A stretch of DNA of 64,000 nucleotides from Endocalyx cinctus (lineage: Eukaryota > Ascomycota > Sordariomycetes > Amphisphaeriales > Apiosporaceae). Where the stretch lies: assembly GCA_001600455.1 (NCBI GenBank), contig BCKC01000006.1, forward strand, positions 3,286,001-3,350,000, in the 5' to 3' direction. Under the pieces are notes generated by a model. It was not told the origin of the DNA. It saw nothing but the letters and a program-made list of their open reading frames with translations, and did not search any database. Below are positions 1-10,581 of this stretch, in pieces; the first letter of the stretch is position 1; each line of letters begins with the position of its first letter. The position numbers and the translations under genes are program-made.

Positions 1-1859
1 CTGGAAGTATAAGTCCGTACCCCAGCCAGCTCTCAAGAATCGTACCATCCGAGAACCTCAAGGAAAGGCGCTCGGTGGTTCATCTGCTATCAATGGGCAA
101 GCTTTCATAGCCCCTGCCCAGTATGAAATCGATGCCTGGGCTGAACTAGGAAATCCTGGTTGGGACTGGGCTGGCCTGGTATCATTTTATAGAAAGGCAT
201 ATACGCTTATGCCTCCTTCGGACCAAGCCACCTGTGATCATCTTGGTCTCGACTGGATCAATGATAAGTACCGCGGTACTTCAGGTCCCCTCAAAGTATC
301 TTTCCCCGGTGTCATTGAAAACCCTCTTGCTAAGGCATGGATTGATACTTTCCGCGGCCTAAATAAGGTCACAAATGCTGGTAAGATAAACAAATTATAA
401 TTATTGTTATATACTATTTGATATTGATCTATTTATTTATTTATTTAGATCCATTTTCTGGAAACTCGGTGGGGGGCTATAGTAACACGGCAACCGTTGA
501 TCCGGAAAACAAGGTTCGGAGCTATGCCCACTCCGCGTATGGTATTCCGGCTAGCCAGAGACCGAATGTCCGGATTATCACCGAGGTCGAAGTTCAGCGG
601 ATCTTATTCACTAAGACAAGCTTAAGCACCGTCGAAGCTACCGGCGTAGAAGCAATTGTTAACGGCAAGGTGGAGACTTTCACCACTACGAAAGAGATCA
701 TAGTAGCTACCGGTGTATTCAATACGCCTAAGCTCCTTGAACTATCTGGAATTGGCGATAAAAAGCTTCTAGAGAGTCATGGTATTCAGACTTACGTTGA
801 CCTCCCGGGAGTCGGAGAGAACTTTCAAGACCACCTGATGACTGGTTTGAGCTACGAGGTAGTTGACGGCGTCATTACCGGAGATCCGCTAATGCGTCAA
901 GAACCCGAGGCTCTCGCCACGGCGCAAAAGCTCTACTTTGAAAAAAAGGCCGGCCCCTTCACCATGGGTGGTATGCAGTCTCATTCTTTCATGCATATCC
1001 CTAATATCACCCAGCTGCTGGACGAGTTTCCTCAACCTCAAAATCTGAACGATGCGGAACACTATAACGTCGTTCGTTCGATCCTTGAATCCGAAGATAC
1101 CACCTCAGCGGCGTGGTTTATGTTCCTAGCACAAGCAAATTTACACGAAGAAGGCGAGAGTTTCGTCGGCACAAAGTTGCTTCCTGGTAACTTCGCTAGC
1201 TTGGGCTGCATTCAAGCTCGCCCCTTCTCTCGGGGTTCGACTCACATATCCTCCGCCGACCTTAAAGACGCCCCTATCATTGACCCGCGCTACTTCTCGC
1301 ACCCAGCTGATTTGGAAATCATGGCTCGTCATGTTCAATCGGTAAGTATATCATCACTCCAAAGACCCTTTCATTTCGAGGCACAAGCTAATTTCTTGAT
1401 CTCAGTAAGCAACCTAGCTAGATTCCTTCATACCAAGCCAACCCGATTATATCTTTAAAATTCGCCTGAAAGAAAAATGTGAACTAACTAGAAATGTAAT
1501 GCCTACTCATGACTAGGATCGAAACAATACTACGTCAAGCGCAGCCGTTAGCGTCCTTCTTCAAGGCCGACGGACGGCGCAATCATCCGGACTCGTTCAA
1601 GGTCGGCGATATTGACATAGCTAAAAAGTACCTCCTCGACACGGCGGTCACGTCGTATCACGGGTGCGGATCGGCGGCCATGAAACCGAGGGAAAAAGGC
1701 GGGGTGGTGGATCCGAAGCTGCTCGTCTACGGGACGGAGAATGTCCGCGTGGTCGACGCTAGTATTTTCCCGCTAATCCCGCGCGGAAATATATTGTCTT
1801 CCGTATATGCCGTCGCCGAGAAGGCGGCTGATATCATTAGTTCGATCCATAGCGCATAG
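1..1859 (+). CDS. GMC-family FAD oxidoreductase, 5' end missing
   Basis: This is an FAD-dependent alcohol/glucose-type oxidoreductase of the glucose-methanol-choline family; the substrate cannot be read from the sequence. The window opens inside the coding region, so the N-terminal dinucleotide-binding motif is lost. Exons are 2-380, 449-1340 and 1517-1859, giving 537 residues in the window. Family marks are GGSSAINGQ near the start, the second GMC signature region (GVFNTPKLLELSGIG), and the C-terminal catalytic region SYHGCGSAAM followed by IPRGNILSSVYAVAEKAA. The first intron is ordinary (381-448). The second (1341-1516) keeps the frame only if read as a nested twin intron, which gives the family-typical ARHVQSIETI. 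A ruined 2-oxoglutarate oxygenase lies directly downstream on the same strand. Family assignment is firm; function is open. Confidence 0.93.
1341..1516 (+). other. Stwintron (twin intron, [D1,2] type) in the GMC gene
   Basis: A single GT-AG intron 1342-1516 would leave exon 2 in phase 0 and throw exon 3 out of frame by one base. If an internal intron 1342-1405 (GTAAGT...GATCTCAG, 64 nt, CTAAT-like branch) is removed first, the G at 1341 joins TAAGC at 1406. This rebuilds an external donor GTAAGC, whose intron (112 nt) ends at the CTAG of 1516 and contains ACTAAC upstream. The exons then join as TC plus G, giving Ser-Ile-Glu-Thr in the correct frame. This is seen directly in the sequence; splicing itself is inferred. 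Confidence 0.8.
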
Positions 1860-2252
1860 GTCGAGCTCAGCTGTCAGATCCGAAGTCGCCCTCAACCCCA
1901 GTACGTGCCCTGTGGTGCCCAAGCAATAAGTGGACGGTTCCTGAAGCCCAAACTTATGAAAATATTTACATAGTACACTTTATATGAAATTCAAGCTCCC
2001 AAACCTCCTCCGTAAGCTTTAGAACTATTATAATTGTGACGGAGAAGTGGGACTGAATGGGTAAATCTATACGTATTTAAAAATAAGTAAAATAAAATAA
2101 TATTACAAAAAAGTCTGATTCATAAAAGTACAATTCTGGAACAAAATCGTACTTATATATATAAGCTAGCTATACGCATTGACTACCGCTTATTCCATTA
2201 ACCAATAATACAACGCCTAATTAGCAGATTCTTTTCGAATAATGATTAATTC
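1860..2252. other. Spacer, 3' flank of GMC gene
   Basis: AT-rich spacer with no coding signal that I can support. Confidence 0.6.
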
Positions 2253-3495
2253 ACAACGAAAGAAATAGAATTTCCATTTACAACAACATCTTCGCAGTTA
2301 TCCGACACGGTATCAGAATCATCTCTTGCCAATGTACAGACCATCAGGTTTGCACCCTTGCTAGACCATGATGAAAAGGAGATGGGGAAGTTAGCCAGAG
2401 CATGTGAGACAGAGGGAATTTTTATCTTGATATCTCAGACGCCAGTGGTGATGGAATCTACACGAAGCTGGGGTCAATCTCGTCACTAGTGAAAACTTTG
2501 ATGAAAAAGTCAGGTGAAGAGAAATGCAAAACTATCCCAAGTAAGCCCTGGGAAACTTTCAATACTCCTCCCTAATGATATTCCACCTCAGAGGCTAATT
2601 TAGGATTAAGCTTCGCTCGCCCACGGCTACAAACCAATCGGTGTCCAGTCCGGCGTGGTCGATAGCAAAAAAGATGGGTTTGAAGTGCTGAAGATAGGAA
2701 AGCAAGAACTTCGTGGTCGTTGGGCACTTCAAAGTGTCGTTAATGAAAATTTGGAGCTTTTCGATAGCTTTGTCGCCTGTGTCATTTCATCTTGATGACA
2801 CTCTTGGAATATATTTCCGACATTCTCGGGCTGCGGGAACCGGAAGAGAGACTTGGAAAATGGCAGCAAGATCACATGGCATCAAAGTCGACCCTCTACT
2901 TCCTGAACTACCCGGAGGAAGTGAATCGAGCGGATGATGGATCCGGGCAGAATATGCATATATGCCGATATTGATACGCCGACTCTTTTATTCGCCTCAC
3001 AGTGGGGTCTTCAGGTGATTAGCAATGACACGAAAGAGTGGAAATGGGTACAGCCGAAGCCAAGACACGCGATCATTAACGTGGGTGATAATTACGCTCC
3101 AATTTTTGTCGAGGCGCCGGTTCAGATCCGCTCTTCACAGGGTTTCACCGATGCAGGGACAGGTAGGTGGCCGCTTTTCGGTCGTGCTTTTTTGCTGCTA
3201 CTCAACTCCCCAACGACGCTTTCTATCCTGCACACCTCTACTGTGTACTTCGCCGTATACTCCATCATCTTGTAGATGTTGTAAAAACGCAACGTCACTT
3301 CGCCGACTTTTCCACGCCGTTCCTAACGGAATCTTGGATATCCAGCCCGACGCCGGCGAGTGGAGTATCGTTGTTCCGTTTCTCGAGGAAATGTCGGAAC
3401 GCTCAAGGAATTTCCTCGTGGCTCTAGGTCTAGAACAACTGGATTGGACGGAAGAGGTGGCGGAGGGACCGACAGCGCAAGAAGTTCCTCTCTAG
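2253..3495 (+). pseudogene. Decayed 2-oxoglutarate/Fe(II) oxygenase (isopenicillin N synthase-like)
   Basis: Fragments in three frames line up in the order expected for an IPNS-like dioxygenase. They are an N-terminal block ending in ACETEGIFIL, then DGIYTKLGS, then HGYKPIGVQSGV (about 2617-2655), then the helix with YISDILGL, then ASKSTLYFLNYP, then DIDTPTLLFASQWGLQV (2961-3013), INVGD (about 3075) and LRSALHRVSPMQG-like residues (about 3127-3160). Frames change between successive blocks, including exactly between the His and Asp of the metal-binding HxD motif and again between NVGD and the distal His. There is an in-frame stop upstream and no usable ATG. At least three frameshifts cannot be explained by introns, so no functional enzyme is expected. 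The 3' limit is uncertain. It may be a lost partner of the adjacent GMC oxidoreductase, which is inference. Confidence 0.8.
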
Positions 3496-4452
3496 ATTCT
3501 TGGGGCGGCAAAGGGAGCCCCGTGGCCACTAGGTGAGCTTCGTCTCCGGACATACTGAATAAATGATAATATCTATCACTTTCTGGGTCTATTTGAAATC
3601 ACTATCGTCCTAAGAAAATGATAAAAATGTTGATTCAGAAGAGATTCTTCAACACGAGGACATGATTCTTAAAACTATACACATATTCCACCATATTAAT
3701 ACTTACCTGTTCACGATACCAATCAAAGCGATTGCCAGTTCTCGCCATGTTAGATTACGGATACGTACGTCCTAAGTAGTATCACGTTCAAATTCAAGAG
3801 GTTTATTATAAAGGTGAGGAAATCTCGCAGGACGTCCATAACGAATATCTTTGAAGGCCATGAAACACGCCATACGAATTTCTCCGATAATTAACGACAT
3901 GATGATAATATATGCGGTACTTGGATGAAGAAATTTGTGATAAGGGTTTGGTGGATATGTAGATGGAATTGGGTAAATATGATAATATTTAGTAAAAAAA
4001 AGAAGGGTTGAAGGAAAGAAGTTTTACAGGTGTTCTTTTGATGGTTTGTACTTCGTAAGTAAAGGTAAGAAAGTAGAACGTGAAAAGAAAATTGTTTTTT
4101 ACAAGCAAGTACGTTGTAAGTAATATTTACTGAAAACATACGAGTAAAAAAAAAGAGGGAAGGAGGAAAAGGCATTAGATAAGAATAAACTCAGGCATAT
4201 GTGGTGGTAAAAAGTTGTCATCGATACTGGTCTTTTACCGACTTATTGTACGGTGTATGGGCACTATATATATCAATATACAGGACATTTCTAGTATTAA
4301 TTATGGGAGGAAGTTGTCTTTTCCGAGTATTAGGTTGGTGCGGTCTGGGTAGTTATCAGGTAAAAGGAGATCTCTCTGCCTGATTATAGGCTAAGTGCAT
4401 ATTTATATCTAACAGTAGTCGTACTTATTATTAGAAGAATTATAATTACCGG
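3496..4452. other. AT-rich spacer without supported genes
   Basis: Only compositional open frames are present (for example a Phe/Leu-rich frame on the minus strand at 3891-4175). No family resemblance or splice pattern supports a gene. Confidence 0.6.
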
Positions 4453-5452
4453 TTATTTTTCGAATGCTAAGCTCCCAGTATAGCTTCCGTGACATAGAGG
4501 GGATAAAGCCGGCTGCTTTTCTATATATATAGATGCATCGGTGGGAATCAGATGTGTTGTCCCGATACCACCTGCGCCCTGGCTGTGCATATCACGATTT
4601 GGGGCGTCTTTGATATCCGCTTCGTGGACGGCTAGGTCTCCATCTTTATTTGGGACGTCGATACCAGCCCTGTTCAAAAGTAATGGTGGCTGTTGCTGTC
4701 TCGGTATTCTTTTTACTGAACCTCTCATCCATAACTGGTAGATCTTAGAAACCATCAATTCTCTGTCAAAATCAAAATTGATCGATCTCTTGGACCAGCG
4801 TATAGAAGACAGCGTAGATCTAGACGGTTCAACAATAGAGTCCACATCTCGATGAACAACGATAGATGCAGTGTCATCTTCCATCTTTTGAAATATGCGG
4901 CGGATGCGAGACCTTCCGAGAATATGTTGAACTTGCGAAGCCGTAATACTAATGATCATTAGTGCTTATCACCTTATGGGAGTAGGTAATCCCAATTGTC
5001 CGGTGATAAACTCACCTATTGCAAGCCGTGAGCAGAAGAGTTGGTGCGGATGTTTGTTGTTCAACCATACGTTGAATCTTATCAAAACCCCCGGACTTGA
5101 ATAGAAGTTTTATTCGTTTTGTTTTATCAATTGGTTTGGATCCTTCACTCCGGAACTCTTGTAGGTCGTCATGGATTTTTTTAATTAGTAGTTGGCAGCA
5201 AGAGACACAACGATCCAAATCCATTACAATTTGATGGTGTGGATCGCCGACGAACGATTCAGCCCATTCCTGGATCTTAACCAGGGCCGTTCTCAAAACT
5301 GCGAGCTGAGTTTCGAAGGTAAGAATAGTGAGATCGGCCACTTGCCATTCTGTTCGTAGATTCTCAACTCCTTGAATAGTTTTTCCAATGAGAGATATTA
5401 TACTCCCAATGCTAGCCGCAGTCGCAAGCAGAGAAGCCGGGTCCATTACCAA
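4453..5452 (-). CDS. Protein with fungal STAND-type N-terminal domain
   Basis: Two exons, 5452-5016 and 4948-4453, with a 67-nt intron (GTGAGT...ATTAG) that joins in frame, give 310 residues. The start MVMDPASLLATAASIGSII and the helical stretch to about residue 130 match the N-terminal domain seen at the front of many fungal STAND/NACHT and ankyrin proteins (Fungal_N-type, related to HeLo-like domains). There is no P-loop and there are no repeats. The C-terminal half (polar, with an RQQQPPLLLNRAG segment) is not recognisable. It is either a short stand-alone member or the N-terminal remnant of a larger STAND protein whose NTPase is lost. Such domains usually mediate oligomerisation in fungal cell-death or immune signalling; whether this copy does so is unknown. 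Confidence 0.75.
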
Positions 5453-6119
5453 TTAGTTAGTAGTTAGTTGATAAGACTGTTCGTAGGCAGGACAAAGCGT
5501 TGAGCATATTAAAGCATACGATTTTCCAGAGTAATTTTTTCATAATAAATGAAAAAAATACGATATTTTTAAGTTAATTGATATATAATAGCACTTTGCG
5601 GGAGGTGGCCATGATCCTCACTTATTAGATGTTCTTCCGCACCACCAGAATTCGCCACTGAATGGCCCCCAATGTACTTACCACCAAAAAAAAAAAAGTC
5701 GCGAGCTGGTCAGATAAATTATTTTATTCATTGCATGTGAAACACACCTGAAGATTAAATTTAGTTTTGCACAATCCTCTTCTTTTATCTAATTGGTCCT
5801 TCAATGAAATGATCTGTTGTATCAAATCGAGATCCTGCCGTCGCTGGCCAATGGCGTGCGGTCACAAGTGCAGCTTTCGTCTATTATATATAATTATAGC
5901 GAATAAGCCACCCGTTTCGGGAGCATTCCTACAAAAGTGGCGAAAATGAAGTAAATAATAATGGCTCAGTCATGTAACTATTCTCTAGTATATAAGAGAT
6001 TTCACCCCCGAAAAATAATAGTAATTAATAAGTAACAGAATAAGATTAGTTCTTTAAATGCGTCAGAGAATACTATGGTTATCATTTCGAATAATCTTGA
6101 CTACTGCTTACACTTCAAT
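5453..6119. other. Spacer between divergent genes
   Basis: The AT-rich region between the divergent STAND-like and rhodopsin-domain genes probably holds both promoters. An in-frame upstream ATG lies at 6075. No other feature is supported. Confidence 0.5.
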
Positions 6120-7470
6120 ATGGCTAAGGTGCCTTCGGATGATGCTCTGGTTCATATACTACCTGGTGTCCCGGTTGGACCGCCACCTCCAGGTGTGGCC
6201 CCCAATTTCGTCGATCCCGTGTCAAAGGGCCCATCCTTTGTCGTCCTGGGAATTTTCGTTTCTCTTGCACTTCTCGCTGTTTTTATACGCATTTTCGTCC
6301 GCGTTCGTATCACTAAGGAATGGGGATGGGATGACTGTAAGTTTAATGTGACCAATTAGTGGTAGAATCTTCATAGCTAAGAGTTGCGCTCTGTCCAGCC
6401 ACTTGCATTCTAGCCGCTGTACGTGCCATTTACATACCATTCTATCAGTTAAAAAATAAAACTGATAGTACATGTAGATTGGGTCATTGGCGCATACCAT
6501 TCTTTACAGTGAATGTGAGTCCTTACCTAGCACGGTAGGCGATCAGCACATCTAGGCCTGACTTATTTTGGTAGCTATCACGATAAATCCTAGGCGCCAC
6601 AGTTATGAACTCCAAGTATCATCACTTGCCGGAGCATTGAACGTTCAAGTAAGTAGTTAGCCAGATCTCAGGGCTAGGTCGAGGGCTGACAGGTTTCAGC
6701 TGCTATCAGTGAACGGGATTACGTACCAGTTTACGGGTTTCTTTGCGAAAATTTCTATTCTTCTGCTTTATCTTCGACTTTTTGGCGTTAATAGAACTTT
6801 GACGCTTCTGGTTTATATTGGGGGTCTCGTTCTCACCCTCTTCTACACGTCCATGACAGGGGTTGCAATTGCCTTTTTGGTCAAATGCAACGACTTCGTG
6901 CAATTGTTACAGCTACCATTCTGTTCCGACTACAGCGGTCCAGTGGTGTTATTCAACGCAAGTTTCAACGTGGTTACGGATGTTTGGATACTACTGCTAC
7001 CAATCCCACTGGTCGCGAAGTTGCAGCTTGGTCTTCGACAGAAGCTAGGGCTTATTGCGATATTTGGGACTGGTTTAGGGTAATTATTAAAACCTCCCCG
7101 ATTTGATTTTTTACTTTTTTTTTCTTTTTTTATGGTCTCTGATTCTAGTTCCGTATTCTTTAGCGCCTGCGCCGCTAGTATAGCACGTTTGGTAGAGATC
7201 GCCATTCACTACCACTCCGAAGACGCGGTCTGGGTCGACGGTATAATTGCTGAGTTCAGGTCAGTCATCTTCGCTACCCCATATTGTCCTTCCATGGAAT
7301 TGACAGATCCACACAGTATTGCCGAAATCAACATTGCTATCATCGTCGCATGTACATCTTGCTTCCCGACCTTCTGGTCACATATAAAGGATTGGTCACG
7401 GAACATTCTCGCTTCAAGCCGTACTTCAGCTCGTCATCTGAAGCTAGACGATGAACGGAATGAGCGATAA
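6120..7470 (+). CDS. Fungal rhodopsin-domain integral membrane protein
   Basis: Seven-helix membrane protein of the fungal rhodopsin-domain family (PTH11-like surroundings; no retinal lysine claimed). Proposed exons are 6120-6336, 6399-6422, 6469-6508, 6594-6648, 6700-7079, 7149-7259 and 7317-7470, giving 326 residues with all phases consistent. Family marks are WGWDD followed by TCILAA after helix 1, RHSYELQVSSLAGAL, YQFTGFFAKISILLLYLRLF, the strand DVWILLLPIPLV with following LRQKLG, and EINIAIIVACTSCFPTF in the last helices. The weakest part is 6419-6508, where donors GTGCCA and GTGAAT are needed; the frame holds but other splicing is possible. The start at 6120 (MAKVPSDD) is preferred over 6075 because the earlier residues look unlike the family. 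The polar C-terminal tail is short. Confidence 0.82.
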
Positions 7471-7878
7471 CATGAAGGTGAATATAGTTACAGATAACTT
7501 CTATGAAAAGACGACTATCTCAAGCTTCCTTGGCACGATCGATCGCCTAATTACTATGTGCTGCTAGTGATCATTGTTCGGATGCTATGTACCATAGGTC
7601 TGAGGACGGGAATGTATAGTTATAAATCGAGGTTAAATCACCAATGGTACGCCTTGTCAGCCAAGGTATTTAACTCAAGGCATATCTGTATAGGCGACCG
7701 GTCCATTTCATCTAACCATGCATTCTAATGGCACAAAGGAACAATTGAGGAACAAATGGTAACTAAGTATACAATTGTATAAACACGCATATCCGGTGCG
7801 AGATATGTGGATGAATAAATTTTAAAAGAAGTATATACAAGAGAAGCTATCAATGGTTCGGAACACTTAGTGAACCCC
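7471..7878. other. Spacer between convergent genes
   Basis: 3' flanks of the rhodopsin-domain gene and the xylanase; nothing else seen. Confidence 0.6.
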
Positions 7879-9107
7879 TTATTCCAGAGCGTCAGCGACA
7901 GCGTAGTAAGCGTCCTTGGGCTGGTAGCTGGAGTCAAAAAGAAGCGGGGTCTCATCCGAACGCCACGAGTTCTAATCAGCCAAGTTAGTAGAATCCAGAG
8001 AATCAGAAAGGTAAGGCGGGAGACTGAGTAACTTACAACATCGGCAACACCCCACACAGTAATACCGACACAGCTAGAGATAGCCATGCAAGCATCGGTC
8101 GCCGTAGTGTAGTCGCTCGCGGACGCACCGGCGATATCTAGCTCGGTGATAGCGACTTCCTCGACACCAGTAGCGGCCAGAGCTTCCAGGGCACCCTGGA
8201 CACCGCTGGCACCACCTGATGATAGATGGGTTTGGGAACCTAAACGAGGAAATTACGTGTTAGAGTTCGGTACGACACCCTATTACACAAGTAGGAAATA
8301 TGAGAAAACTTACCAATGCCGTCAATGGGAATACCCTCAGACAGCCACTGCTCAACGTGAGCGACCATACCGGCGGTCACCTTGGCGTACGAGGCGGTAT
8401 CGAGGTTGTAGTCGTTGATGTACAGCTTGGCGCTTGGGTCAGCGGCGCGAGCGGCCTCGAAGGCGATGCGGACGAAGTCCTCGCCGAGGACGTCAGAGAA
8501 GACAGACGAGCGGAGAGAGCCGTCTTCGTTGAAGATCTCGTTAACGACGTCCTGAAGGAAACATCTGTTAGCTATCAAGAACGCGTATCATAGATGAAAT
8601 GAGAGGAAATGAGAGAGGAAAGAGGAAAAAAGGTCTTACCCAAGCGCGAATGCGACCGGCGTAGCGGGACACGATGGTGGTGACGTGGTTCTCGATGACG
8701 CTCGTCAGGGTGGTGGCGTCTGTGATGGCGCTGACCCAGGACGGGAGCTGCGAGTGCCAGACGAGGGTGTGGCCACGGACGCTGAGGCCGTTCTCCTCGG
8801 CGAAGTCGACGAGGGCGTCGGCGCCCGTGAAGCTGAAGGATCCCTCGGACGGCTCGGTCGCGTCCCACTTCATGCTGTTCTCGGGCGTGAGCTGGCCAAA
8901 GTCCGCCTGGATGATGGCCGCGTTCTGCGAGATCGACAGGGTGTTCGAGTCGGCCGCCGTGCCGTAGTAGACCTTGCCGGCGCTGACGATCAGGTCGTTG
9001 ATGCTGGGGTCGGCCTGGCGCTTCGAGACTTGCTCGCTGGCGGACTTCGTCGTAGGGATGGCGAGGGCACCGCCGATAACGAGTGGGAGGGCTGCGGTAA
9101 ACTTCAT
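7879..9107 (-). CDS. Secreted GH10 endo-beta-1,4-xylanase
   Basis: Glycoside hydrolase family 10 xylanase, cutting the xylan backbone of plant hemicellulose outside the cell. Four exons (9107-8640, 8551-8314, 8239-8037, 7971-7879) give 333 residues, the usual length for a GH10 enzyme without a carbohydrate-binding module. A signal peptide (residues 1 to about 17, ending near GGALA) is followed by a Kex2-like KR at about 29-30. Family motifs are [39 protein letters not shown] (acid/base Glu about 161) and ITELDIA (nucleophile Glu about 268), ending with WGVADVNSWR and [14 protein letters not shown]. All key residues are present. No cellulose-binding domain is seen. A TATAAAG-like element lies about 175 nt upstream of the ATG on the minus strand (9282-9288). 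The GH43 gene follows upstream on the same strand. Confidence 0.96.
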
Positions 9108-10581
9108 CTTGGATAACTAGTATCTTTATTCAAAGTTGGTAGTAATAGTGAAAAAGGATTTTAAAGTGTGGATGTAAAAAAACGAGAGGAGGACCAGCTA
9201 CCGACGTGATGGAGAAGAATAAGAAGACCGTGATGATAGAATATAGAAAAATCTATAACTTCAAGTGTAGATCCTCATCAGTCTTTATAGTAACTGCCTC
9301 CGGGGTTTATTCGGAACGTCCCGATTCAGCATTACGTCCACTTTCTCTCAAAGGAAAGGGGATAATTTCCCTCGAGAGCCGCGATCGTCAGACCGAAAAG
9401 TGTGGATGGTCGGCTGCATGGCAAGAGAACATGAGTTTTTCAGGGGATAGAGAGAGACTCCAGGGTATTCTTTAGGGGATATACCACACTGCCAAGAAGA
9501 CGCCAGCAGGGGTTGCTTGCTCACCACACTGAGGCATCCCTACATTTTGGTTTCACGTTGCCATCTAATGGTTAAGATACCGACACTATTTTAAAATCGG
9601 ATGGATTCTGTCTGCTCAGTTTCATATTCACTCATTGGATGACGAGGAAAGGCTTGGCTCAGACATCATACCATATACCATATAGATTTCAGTTCGTGAC
9701 GAGATTCAATACCATCTTCATTAGGGTCCAAGATCCTGTCTACTCCAACTCTACAGAGTACCTACTATGTAGTCTTGAAAGGAAAGAAAAAGAAAGAAAA
9801 AGAAAAGATAGTCATTGCGTCAGAGACTCCAAAGCAAGTTGGGGAAAATACGACGTTGGGGTTGCGGCCTCAGTCTTGAGTGCCGACATGAGCGCGACAA
9901 GGACAATGATTGGAGCGCTTTTTTGGTGAATTGGGAAACCGAAAAAGTACGAATGGACCGTTGGAAGGGCCCGCAATCTATATGAGAGGAACCCCGGTAA
10001 TTAGAAATAATGCAAGGGCACTTTAACGCCGGTGGATTCGTGCAGCAACCGAAGCGAAGTGCTGTGTATGCGCAATAAATTCACGGGGCTCACGATGATC
10101 ATGGAAAAGATCGACCAGAGAAGCTTTAAAACGTTTCGTGGAACATTATTATCGCAAAGAAGAGATGGGTCAGGACTGCCTAAACCAGTCAACGGCCAAC
10201 CTTCCCCTGTCACACATCATTAGCATGTTATTTGTATTATGGCGTTTCGGGTCAACAATAAAGCGGGTACGACCAAAATGTCTACCAGATTCATCAGATG
10301 GATTGAGGCTAGAGCTATTCATTGATGGGAATTTACTAAATATATCTTCAGAGGGAAAAGAGATCGATCTGCGCAGCTATGTCAATCTGTTGATCATTTT
10401 CGAGTTGACCTGGCAGTTTTTCAGAGAATATAATCTTTGAAGAAGTCAGTTTTCATTGCCACGCCAAAGGCACAAACAACATCTTGAAAATTCGACGTCA
10501 ATCTTAAAAGTGTTGAATGATGTGTTCTCAAACCCACGTACGCGAAATCTCCCATATAAATTTTCCGTCGCGCTAAATCTT
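9108..10581. other. Upstream region of the xylanase gene
   Basis: 1.5 kb without a supported gene. It contains a purine-rich AAAGAAAGA tract near 9780-9810 and the probable xylanase promoter at its left end. Open frames here lack codon bias and family similarity. Confidence 0.6.

Noticed and set aside
3891..4175. Minus-strand frame of 94 codons
   Set aside because: Phe/Leu-rich composition from AT-rich DNA; no start context, splice pattern or family signal.
8575..9116. Long overlapping frames on both strands over the xylanase first exon
   Set aside because: GC-rich codon bias of the real GH10 exon keeps other frames open; these are shadows.
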